A stretch of 64,000 bases of DNA from Ophioderma brevispina (Eukaryota > Echinodermata > Ophiuroidea > Amphilepidida > Ophiodermatidae): contig JAMKCH010051435.1 of the NCBI GenBank assembly GCA_023653785.1, forward strand, positions 1 through 64,000, written 5' to 3'. The position numbers were made by a program, and so were the translations under genes. This document shows positions 1 to 10,200 of the stretch, one piece after another. The notes below the pieces were generated by a model that was not told where the DNA came from, did not search any database, and worked only from the letters and a program-made list of their open reading frames with translations. The stretch's first letter is position 1. Each line of letters starts with the position of its first letter.

Positions 1-1385
1 GCATAGTCTCCTGAGTTGGCTAGTTTCTTCTGCTTTTCGTCTTTCCCACTTTCTCAACAATGCTACTAGTGTTCAACACCCCCCCCCCCCACGGGGTTGG
101 TAAAATTTTCGATTGTCACGAAAAATGGTCAGAAGAACCACTGGCCCAAGGCCCCTATAGGTGTACACAGGATTGGGGTCAAAGGTTCACGTAACCGGAA
201 GTAGCCCCATTTTGTAAAAACTCTTTAAAAGCCTACTTGTCCTACAGACAACAAGCCATAGATCCAAATTGGCTTCCACGAATCCTTATACCACCTTTCA
301 TATAGGGTGTACACAGATTAAAGATCCAAGGTCACGAATGTTCAAAAATGGCGGCCATATCTAGTTAATATGCAACCATTCTATATCTCAAAAACGATAC
401 GACTTGGTAGGTTATGTCTGTGCAAAAAGTTCGCGGATAGTGTGGAGACGAATCCATATGACAGAATATTGGCTCCAAGGGGATCTGTAAGATATGCAAA
501 TGAGCTAATAATATGCAAAATCGCTATCAACGCAAAACCAAAGTAGAATTTTTGTCAAATTTGTCACAAGAACCACTGGAAAAAGCTCTATTACTTAGTT
601 GCACAATATGGGGTCAAAGGTCAAATGGGGCTTAGGGGTCAAATAGGAAAGAAGCTTAATGACCTCTTATAGCTATGCCATTGTGGCATCAATGAAAAGT
701 GAAAAAAGAGTCACAGTGACACCGCTCTGTAAGCCACCGTTAAGGGTCAAAGGTCAAATGACATCGGCTCATAGAGATGGAGTCTTCTAGTCATTGTCTA
801 TGGTCAGTACACATAGGGTGTACACACAAATTTTGACAGTAATCAGGCAAGTGGTTCATTTCAGCCAAAGTGTCCCTAACATGACATTTAAACAGATGCT
901 ACGCCTAATCAGCAAGTGATCATGTTATCCCCACTGCTAGGTTCGTGCTCTTGTAGCACAATTTCCTTAGTTGATTTTTGTTTTTGACAATATTTGGGAG
1001 ATACTTGAGTGGACAAATCGAGATAGGCCTTTGATTGAAGGTGAATTAACTTAAAGATGCACCTCCCCCAACTGCCCATTCATCAATGGAGTGGAATACT
1101 TCTGATTCATGAGTGGAAGCTATAGGAAGTTATGCCATGGTTCCGAGAACCAACATTTTACCACTCAATTTAATCACATTTGGACCCCTTGTTTTCTGGT
1201 TTGTCGGGGACCCCTTGTTTTCAGACTAAAGGTGGGGTTAAGGGTCCAATTATCTTCCAATGGACCCTTACTTTTACCATTAAGTGCTACCCCTGCATAC
1301 TAGTCAATTCTGGGTCCGTCCGTATGTCCGTCCGTCCGTATGAATTAGGTAACCTTTTTAAATGCTCTGCAGGCTAAATGCTATC
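1..1385. other. Non-coding repeat-rich stretch, no gene seen
   Basis: No exon-like reading frame with splice signals and no recognisable protein is visible here. The first 850 bases carry degenerate repeats of the kind 'ccactggcc..aagg..gtgtaca..gggtcaaaggtca', which recur around 19850-20260 and 35810, so this is dispersed repeat sequence. A short (tccg)n microsatellite is at about 1316-1341. A 12-nt C run is near 80-91. Small open frames around 1109-1377 overlap low-information repeat sequence and resemble nothing known to me. Confidence 0.6.
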
Positions 1386-3483
1386 GGGTCATTCCATGCC
1401 AAAACACCAAGGTGTGGAACCCACTCTCTCATATTTGTTGAAATTGAAGTCAAAGCTACATTTTATGGACTACAGAGGAGGTAAAAAGGAAAAATTCAAT
1501 TTCCATTCCGTTTGAAGGTATGGGCTCTCAAAGTTTACGACTCGGACATATAAAATGGTGATTCAGTATTAACAAACTCGATTAATGCTATTAATCAGTA
1601 GTTGCCACTGGTTGCATCAATAACCAAAGCAAGTAGGAATTCTTTGCATTCCCTAGTAAAAATAGGCCCTCATATAGTTGCCATGGTGCAAGATGGACTA
1701 AAATGGGACACACATGAGGGCGCCTTATTTTGGCGAGTAACATGATATGACAGTTCTAGCATTGAAAAAATATTAGCATATACTATAAGGCCAAGTAAAA
1801 AAAAAAACATGTTCTCGTCCGGGTTGTGAAAAAAAGGAGGAGGCGGGGGCTTTTTATTTAATTTATTTTCTAGTTTTCAAGATGGCTGCCATTCAGATTT
1901 TCGGTCAACTCCAGGTGTAAACCTTATCACACGTGACGTCAAAACTACCAGGACACATAAAGGTCACCCCAAGAATTGAACATATTACATTGCGGCGCTA
2001 AATCTACCTTTCGTACATATGTACGCTATTCAGAAAGTTTTCGTTGTAAACAGAAACATTGCAAAGCAAAGACAAAATGGCAAACAGAATGACAACTTTT
2101 TACCCCAAGACAAGTTTCCACTAAATAAAACACTTACAAAGGCATTTTTGAAAGTTTTTTTCAAAGTTGCCCTTTCTCACCTTCTCCACATCCAAATTTC
2201 CAATCATTTTGAGGAACATTACATACAGGGTTCACACAGGCCGCATCTACTACACTTCTCAAGTCTTCTGAAGCTGCCTGGAAAAGGAAATAATCGCCAA
2301 GAAAAAGGCTTTTCACTTTGAGAAATTATTTGAAATGCCCCAACTTAATCAACAGAAAAACGTATTCGCTACTAACAAATTCCAGGGTTTGCCATTTTTT
2401 GAAAGTTTAAAGATGAAATTCTTGAGGAAAGTTTCGCTTCAACAGCTTCACTTTATGTGCGGTGGGCCATTTTGAAGACTTCCCTCAGCATGACAGACTC
2501 CCTAGATTCATGAAATGGTCATGGACCGTGCTTACGGCGCCGATTGGTTAAGCTGTGTTTATGGAAATTCTGCAGTAAATTGATTTTGTTTGATTGGCTA
2601 TCGGCAAACATCAAGGGCAGTTTTATGAATGAAAGGGATCTTGTGATGGATATCTGGCAGGTACGACAAAGAAATCAGTTGAGACAAACTTCGCCACCCC
2701 GCTTTAAAAATATTAAGGTTTGTGAATCGGTACACATTTTTTATCTCTGGAAAAGACTGTAAAATTGGGAGGTTTTCAATTCCCTAACATGCTACAGGGA
2801 GACCCTCTTCGGAGAGTCTATGCATGTGTGACTAAAGCTACGGTCTTCAAGTACTCATTCCTGATCGGATTTTCGCTTTTTAATATGATATTTTAAAAAA
2901 AATTTGAAATAAAAAAAAACGAGGGGCCTTAAAAAAGGAAGCGGGCGGGGACATAATACATGGTTTTTTCTTTTACTTTGCCTAACATCACTGTGATAGA
3001 AGTTTTTGTTTTGTAATTTTTGATGTCTCAGTGAAAAAATATTGTTACATATCACGCAAAATTACGCTCCTTTTGGTTAAAAGTTGCTGAATTCAGAAAC
3101 CTTTTGTTTTTTGGGATTTTTTTTTTTTTAAATAAATGTGCACATAATGTAAACGGTTTAGATGATCAGTATCATCCAAACATGTCCCAAACAATTCCTA
3201 AAAAAAAACATGAACGGTTTAGGTGACCCAGTTCAAAATTGCATAGTACTCGTTAGGGTACTTGGCTGTTTCAAATTTTGGGCACTTTTTATGGTAAAGG
3301 TTTTCTGTAATTCCTTCTGCAACTTTCAAACCAATGGGGCCAATTTTTGCTTCAATCTTTTCTTCCAACACTGAAGACATCAAAAATACAAAAAAAACAA
3401 AAACATATCACAATGATTGTTATAGTATATGCTAATCTGATAGGGTGGGTTCCACACCTGGGTGTTTTGGCATGGAATTACCC
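1386..3483. mobile_element. 2.1-kb foldback element, copy 1
   Basis: The left end reads GGGTCATTCCATGCCAAAAC and the right end is its inverted counterpart (GTTTTGGCATGGAATTACCC), followed inward by a matching 'ggtgtggaaccca' block on each side. The pairing resumes at 'ttagcatatactata' (left near 1775, right near 3425), so the right arm has an internal deletion. A second inverted pair (about 3000-3050 against 3365-3415, around 'tttttgatgtctcagtg') flanks a central block. No transposase frame is visible. Related arms occur at 37690-38160 and 52158-54323. This is a non-autonomous foldback DNA transposon by structure; the superfamily is unknown. Confidence 0.7.
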
Positions 3484-3749
3484 TATCCTCTCCCGCATTT
3501 TCTTCAAACTTGATAGGATATAGAGTGAGGGTTGTTGGGGCCGCAATATTTATGATGTAGCGTTTTGGCTGATTATTTGCATATTCTTGAATTTTAATTA
3601 GCCTATTTTGCATATTTTTTTCAGCCATTTCGTTAACCTTTTTTGAAATATGTTCTGCTGGCTAAACTTTAATCCCGATTTACTTTACTGACTTCATTAA
3701 TTTATGTGTTTCAGAATCTTCCATCCTAGATACCTCTTTGTACCAGCTC

Positions 3750-3901
3750 AATCACAAAGATTTACGATCAATTGTAATCAGCGTACCTCGATCAAGCGTA
3801 AGTTTTAACTTACAATCAAGTTTCAACCTTAAGCTTTGATCGAGTTTACCGCTGATAAATCAAACTTACAATTGATCGTAAGTCCTTTGTGAAACGGGCC
3901 C
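3750..3901. mobile_element. Short hairpin MITE with a GGGCCCGTTTCACAAAG-type end
   Basis: The segment folds on itself: 'acgatcaattgtaa' and 'cgatcaagcgtaagtttt' on the left pair with 'acttacaatc..gatcgag' and 'ttacaattgatcgtaagt' on the right. The right end runs into 'cctttgtgaaacgggcccc', the reverse complement of a terminus seen on small hairpin repeats in several marine invertebrates. The left end has lost the GGGCCC part. A lone right end of the same type is at about 9088-9105 (ttgtgaaacgggccct). There is no coding capacity. Confidence 0.55.
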
Positions 3902-4376
3902 CAGTAAATGATTTAATGGGAGGAGGCTTCTGATTGGTTGAAGAAGTTTAGGGCTTCCATTCTTAGGGGGTGTCATGTATTTTGGGTTTTGCTGTCTACT
4001 GTTTTAGTATTTTGTTGGTGGTTATTGGTTCCATTTCTTTTCTTTGGAATGGATTCCCGGTTTCCATTTTTGTGGTTCCCGGTCTCTAGTGGTTCCATCT
4101 CTTTTGTGGTTCCCGATGTATGTTGGTTCTATTTCCTTCAGTGGTTTCCTGGTGTCTACCAATTTTATTTTTTTTTGTTTTTTCCGGTGTCTACTTGCTC
4201 AATTTATTTAATGTTTCCGTGGTAATAATTCCCCTAAGTGGTGTTTACTTGTTTCACTTTCAGATCCCACAGGAACCTTTGTGTAATAAATTGTCTTATC
4301 ACTATTTATGGAACTAGTTTGGATTCAAGGTCAGATTCTGAAAACATGATAATGAAATATTGGAGATTTTTATCGC

Positions 4377-4491
4377 AGGATACAAGAATTTATCGGTCTC
4401 GCTTTGAGTTTTGAAAATATTGCACTCGTTGCTTCGCGACTCGTACAATATTTAACAAACTCATAGCTTGACCGATATATTCTTGTATCCT
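4377..4491. repeat. 115-bp near-perfect palindrome
   Basis: The stretch starts 'aggatacaagaatttatcgg' and ends with its reverse complement 'ccgatatattcttgtatcct'. Pairing continues inward through 'gagttttgaaaatattgcac' against 'gtacaatatttaacaaactc', with the centre at 'ttgcttcgcgac'. The whole segment is therefore one hairpin. It may be a very small MITE or a recently formed inverted duplication. No coding content is seen. Confidence 0.75.
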
Positions 4492-4611
4492 AATCAAATC
4501 ATCCATATATATCCCCTTGTATGGGGCGTGGGGTGAGGGGGTGGTTTGGGGGGTTTTGTGTTTTTTCTTTGGTTCGGTTTGTTTGTGTTTTTTGGGATAC
4601 AAGTGAGTGCC

Positions 4612-4742
4612 AAAAGGGAGGGTGGGGTGTTGGGGAGGGTGGGGTGTTGGGGAGGGGGCAGGGTGGGGTGTTGGGGAGGGGGCAGGGTGGGATGTTGGGG
4701 AGGGGGCAGGGTGGGTGTTGGGGAGGGGGACGGGTGGGGTGA
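4612..4742 (+). repeat. G-rich minisatellite, ~24-bp period, G-quadruplex-prone
   Basis: Units of the form 'gttggggagggggcagggtg' recur with the 'gtt' at about 4628, 4646, 4670, 4694 and 4717, so the period is 18 to 24 bases. Each unit holds three or more runs of at least three G on the plus strand, so intrastrand G-quadruplexes are expected. The long Pro/His/Thr or Gly-rich open frames across it on both strands are by-products of the repeat, not genes. Confidence 0.85.
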
Positions 4743-5140
4743 CATTGGTGACCACCTGCGACCTTGGTGACCCATTGACCTAGTGTGACCCTCTGCGACC
4801 TTTGACCCCGTGTGACTCAGTGACCCCATTGACCTCAGTGCCCCATTTGACCTCAGTGACCCCATGTGACTCGTGGACCCCCTGTGACCTTGGTGACACC
4901 ATGTACCTGGTGATCCCATTTGCCCTGCGGGTTATCCCATGGGGGGGTGACTCTGTTTGGACCCCCATGTGACCTTGGTGACCCCATTCTACCTTTTTTA
5001 CCGCCTGTGACCTTTGTGACCCTATGCGAGCTTTGTGACCCCCATTGTGACCTCATTGACCCCATGTGACCTTTGTGATCCGCATTGACCTTGGTGACCT
5101 CATGTCCCCTCGGTGACCTCATGTCACCTTTGACCCCTTT
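4743..5140. repeat. ~400-bp array of TGACC / AGGTCA half-sites
   Basis: The stretch is made almost wholly of 10-11 and 20-22-base variants of 'catgtgaccttggtgacccc', with dozens of TGACC or TGACCT (AGGTCA in reverse) hexamers. The array is imperfect and reads open in several minus-strand frames only because the repeat lacks stops. AGGTCA is the established half-site of nuclear receptors, but a simple repeat could give the same pattern with no regulatory role. Similar half-site-rich units occur at 31960-32240 and 36420-36665. Confidence 0.8.
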
Positions 5141-6090
5141 CGCAATGCAACGACACTAGCGGTCCAAGGCCGCGATGTATATTTCGGTTTCGCGGTTTTT
5201 TTAAAATGCACACTGCCTGCTAAACACTATGCCGCTGTACTTCAAACTCAAAATAATTTTGTATAACACTGTTCTCCAGTGCTGTTTTCCTTCTATCATT
5301 TTGCCAAACTTCATCATAAGCAAGTGATCGCGCACCGGCGACCTGTGGTTCGAGAACCGCCTTGTTTTTGAACGGGATGTTTGTCTTTGGATTTCCTCAA
5401 TTTTACATTGTAAATGGAAAGCATACTTACCTGCTACTGCTTATTTATCTGGCCGACTTCTAACCTTCTTTTGCAGTCGATCTTGTTGTCCAGACTAGAG
5501 CTGAGAGTTGCCGTTTGTAATTTCCATCCGTTTACACGGTCTGTATTTTCGTTTCGTTTAAATTTTTAAATGTCATAACAAGTTATTGACTGCCGAATTT
5601 GGCGCGTCCACGCAAGTGCAATTCTTGCACCATAATCATTCATATCGGATTACCCGGCTTTGCATTCGTTCATAAGATCATCTTGAACCATAAAATGTTG
5701 TTTGTATTAGTTTATGTTTTAATCTTTGGACTACCGCTGTGGTGGGGCGCCTACCTAGTTCCTCCGGGGGCGAAAATTCTTATAAAGTATTTAGGTAACT
5801 TTAATCACCTACGTTTAAGTCTTATGACATTTTGAACATAATTTAACGTCGCGGTTCACGGACTGACTTCCATTTGTGAGAAAAACAGTAGGCCTACCCC
5901 ATAAGATTTTCAAATGTTAAAATTCTTATGTTAAGGGTGTTGGAGGGTGCGCGGAACCTTCAATTCTTATTTTCCAAAGCATCTTTTCACTGAAAAATTG
6001 ATGTAACAAATTTTGGAAATTATAAGGATCACTTTATAAGGAAATATAGTTATATATAACGTCCTTAAAAAGTAACATGAGTAAATTGTT
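5141..6090. other. No gene seen
   Basis: This is ordinary AT-rich sequence. A small plus-strand frame at 5599-5835 contains a hydrophobic run but does not resemble a known protein and has no splice or promoter context that I can support. From about 5935 on, the sequence ('gggtgcgcggaacc...') belongs to the dispersed family also seen at 7600-7720, 43130-43200 and 45350-45430. Confidence 0.5.
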
Positions 6091-7400
6091 AAGGTTTATT
6101 TGAACGAACCAAAGTCATTGACCTTGTAGAGTTCAAATATGATGCGACAGGGGTTCATGTTGAGCGAGTCGTCTTTGCGCAAATAGGATTTTCTGGGCAA
6201 GCATAGTGTGTCAATCAAAGTATAAAAAAAAGAAAAAAAAAAAAAATAAAAAAAAAAAATATTTAGTCTCTATGGGGGATTGTTACCTCTATTGATTGTC
6301 CGTGCCAAGATTACTTTCAACTGAACCTTTTCTTTAACAACAAGATAAATGCCGTAAAGTAGCACAAAACAATGCAGCCAGAGGTAGTATCGCATTTGTT
6401 TGACCGCAATGTATTCATACGGCGCCTTAATATGTATTGCCCAATCAGAGGTCCAGGAAAGTGTCGGAAGATTTATCCCGACCAATAAGAAAAACAACCC
6501 ACACAAAATAAATGCGGAAAGGCGATGCGCAAGAGGCTCACCATGAGGGGGCGCTCTCTACCACATTCTTCTGCAGAGACTTTATATTAGGAAATAAAAA
6601 CTAAAGCCGAATGCCTTGATGAAAGGCAAGGAGACATTTGAAATAGCACGTTTTCCCTTTATCTGAAATATAGTCATTTTAGATCAACGGTCTTACACAA
6701 AGTAAAATTGAGTAATGGTTAAGGTTATTTGAACGAACCCAAAGTCCAATTGACCTTGAGAGTTCAAATATAGCGACCGGGTTCATGTGGAGCGAGGCGT
6801 CGTTGCGCAAATAGGGATAGATAGTTCTGTGCAAGGCATAATGTGTCAATCCAAAGTATTATTGTCATATATGGGGGATTGTACTCATAATGGATTGTCG
6901 TGCCAGAGTAACTTTCAATGAATCCTTTTTTTAACAAAAAGATTGATAAATGCCGGACAAAGTAACCACAAAAACAATGCAGCCATAGGTGTATCGAATT
7001 TGTTGCACCGCAATGTATCATAACGGCGGCCTTAATCGGAATATGTATTGCCAAATCAGAGTCCAGGACGTGTCGGAAGATTTATCCCGACAAAAAAAGA
7101 AAAACAAAACACACACAAAATAAATGCGGAAAGGCGATACGCAAGAGACTCACCGTGAGGGGGCGCGCTATACCACATTCTGCAGGACTTTATATTAGGA
7201 AATAAAAAAAATTAAAGCGCAATGGCTGTGGCAAGGCAAGGAGACAATTTGAAATTAGCAAAGGTTCACTTTATATGAAATATATTCATTTTAGATCAAC
7301 GTTCTTTAAAAAAAGTAAAATTGAGTCATGGGTAAGGTTTATTTGAACAAACATTTATAAGTCAATTGATCTTGGCGAGTCTATATATGAAAGGGGCAGG
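6091..7400. repeat. Tandem repeat, ~620-bp unit, two full copies plus part of a third
   Basis: The landmark 'aaggtttatttgaacgaac' recurs at 6091, 6721 and 7334, giving units of 630 and 613 bases. Both full units carry the same internal order: 'tcatgt.gagcgag.cgtc', a 'atgggggattgt' block, 'aatgcagcca.aggt', 'gtgtcggaagatttatcccgac', 'aatgcggaaaggcgat' and 'tgagggggcgc'. The copies differ by many small indels. A long A-rich run (6225-6259) interrupts the first unit. Minus-strand frames at 6270-6506 and 6764-7054 are the same repeat read twice and do not look like protein. Confidence 0.8.
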
Positions 7401-10200
7401 GGTGTGGGATGTGTGGAGCCGTGTGCCACTTCAGGGCGAAGCGCCCCAGAACATGCAATGTTTCATTTTCCTGGTCAATTTTCTTGTGGAGATTGATGGA
7501 CATATTTGAAATTAGCAAAATATAAGATCAAAGGCCTCTCTCTAAAAAGTAAAAAAGTTAATGGTAAGTCATCGAGCAGGAGAGTTCATATATAAAGTGG
7601 CACGGGGTGGGTGCGGGAGGATTCCTCTCCCGCGCGAAGTGCGGAACCCTAGCCATGTTTGCTTTCCAAACGCATTTTCTCATACAAAATTGATAGAAAC
7701 ATTTTGAAATTTGTAAGTGGTTCCACTTTTTAATGCTATAGCAAAATAATATTAATGGAGCTTAAAAATAGTAAGACATATTTGATGGTTTACGTTTTTT
7801 GCTCATAATGTAAAGTGTCCTTTGCGAATTCATTTATGAATTGCCACTAGGTGGGTGTGTGGTAAGAGTGTCCCTCTCCCGCGCGAGCACGATCCCTTGC
7901 AATGTCCTTTTCCAAAACACTCTTCTCAATGTTTTAATTTTGTAAAGTTTTGCGCCGATATTTACAAGTCAGTTTGATTTGAGAGCTAAAAACGCATTTC
8001 ATAAACCCCATAGAGTTTACGTGTGATGAAATTAATTATTGGTCGACCAAATGGCATTGCAGTACTTTTTCCTCTGTAGTGTCTTTCAAGGGGCGGCATC
8101 AGTATTGACACGATTGCCTATTAGACTGCAGCTTTTTTTTTTCAAGGGCGGCGTCAGCTTATTCCTTCACTGGACGTCCAGTATATGAGGCGTCACTAGA
8201 AAATGGTAGATTTTTTCTGATTTTTTTGCTAAAATCACATGAAAATAGTTGATTTTCTGATTTTTTCTTAAAGTTATTATGAAAATGACCGTTTTGCAAA
8301 TACGTTGAAAATGGTGTCAAAATTTCAAAGCCAACAATATAAATGGTTCAAAGATTCAGAACCAACTATTATAAATGGGTCATGTTTGGTACAAATTTGG
8401 TCACTATAAACATGGGTCATTATTAGTTACCAGTGACGTACACACCTGTACCAAGGGGGGGGGGGATTCTGACCATTTCTCTTTATTATCGCCATTCACT
8501 GGTTTTATCATCCAGTTTTCTTGAAAGTGATGACAATTAGCTTTTTTTTTGGCTTGTGATTAATGTCAATTTTTGGTCATTGCTGCATTACATAGTCATA
8601 AACTGAAAACAAACTCCTAAAACAACGCTGGCTGAAAATTTCAGCCTAATTCTCAGATAACTAGTACTGTATGTAATTACAGTAAGTGCTACAATACGGT
8701 GTTATTATATGGCATCTGATGTGCCCAATACTGTAGTGCGAGTAGCGGCGTACCCCCCGCCCACACGGCAACAATAACTCACAATATTGGGCAACTCGTC
8801 CAGCAAATACGTCTTTTTATTAGTTTTTGAGCCATTTTAAACTTTTTGGTCTAATCATCTTCTGCTTGCATAATAATAAATATATTGGCTGATTTTGTCT
8901 TCGCCGTAAACAAAAATATCGCCCTCTGCCTCCGAGCCAAGAAAGATCAGGCTCGCTTCGACTCACCTGATTTTTTGATCTAGGCTCGGGCATTTTTTCT
9001 TTATCAACCCGAGTCGGCCTCCAATATTATATAAATACCATTCACAATCACAGAATGAAAAGTTTAACATTAACAGAGTTTGTTTTATTGTGAAACGGGC
9101 CCTATAATACTAAATAAGTAACACATGAAACGTCAGGGGGATGCCCGATTTTGGATCTAAGTTTTTTTTTTCAATCTTGATGGACATTGGCCTTCGCCCC
9201 AAAACCCCCATCAGTAAAATTTTTGCGCCGATATTTCAACCCGTTTCGCATGTGAGAGCTAAAAACGTATTTGTACTCCCCATATAATACTGTGTAAACT
9301 TAATATTGGGTCAACCAAAATTGGCATATTTCGCTCATAACTTCCAAACCATATATCCTTTTGCCCTAAAGAGTTCACAGGGGAAATGAAAAAAATAGTA
9401 GCTTTTCTTCGATACCAAAATGTTTGACCACATGTCCGGTAAATCTGGGTTTCTGGGGACTAGGCTATTAGTGATCAGGCCATGGACTTTTTTTTTTAAA
9501 TTATTTTTAGCCTATAATATGCGGCTATATTGTCATCACGTAGCACATTAGAGTAGGAAACCCAATGTTCTCCCATAACCTAGTCCTCTCCTGTCGTGTC
9601 CAAATTCTTGTTGAAACTCGCAGTAATGCAATACTGACAGTCTTGGAAAAGTTAATTTTGTGGATTTTTGAAAATTTTCTGAGCAGATGTTGCGTTTGGG
9701 GCATTTTGTTCGCCTTTTGTGTTTTTGGCAATGAATTGTGTTGTTAGGCAAAGATTATTCTGATTGTCTGTTGTCCTACATGTAAGATGCTTGCTGTGTG
9801 AAAGCTGAAAGCCATGCCTTATCAATGCTGCCTAGAGAGGCATTGCATTTCCAGCCTAGTCTGATAACCCCTTGACCGCAATAAATTTCATGCTTATCTA
9901 GGTAGATGATAGTTATGTTATTGCCCGAAGGTAGTTTGTTATTGTTTTTCCCCCCCAATATCTTCCCCAGTGCCTAAGTTCCATGTGCCTTGTACCATTG
10001 TACTTTACAAAAACTATATCCAGTTGCTCCTGAAGAAGTGCTTATTTTTTTATCAAGTCTCTTCACGAATGCAATGTTTCACAAATATGGTTCAAAAGCG
10101 GCATATAATAGTAATATGCTTGAAACTTAACCTTGCAAACTGTGTTAATTGAAACAAGCCCAAATTCTCTCACTTCAATCAATCATAAGTGGCCTTAGAA
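7401..10200. other. Repeat debris, no gene seen
   Basis: Degenerate shorter units related to the preceding tandem repeat continue to about 7930, with the phrase 'cctctcccgcgcga' at about 7624 and 7875. An hAT-like terminus (CAGTGACGTACACACCTG) lies at 8431 without a matching other end that I could find. A lone 'gtgaaacgggccct' MITE end is at about 9091-9105. The remaining sequence is AT-rich with no supportable exon. Confidence 0.5.

Noticed and set aside
4390..5122. Long Pro/Thr/His-, Gly- and Arg/Gly-rich open frames on both strands
   Set aside because: They arise from the G-rich and TGACC minisatellites, which contain no stops in several frames. Composition follows the repeat and no splice or start context exists.
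8431..8760. Complete hAT-like MITE starting CAGTGACGTACACACC
   Set aside because: No matching right terminus or 8-bp duplication could be found, so only a lone end is supported.
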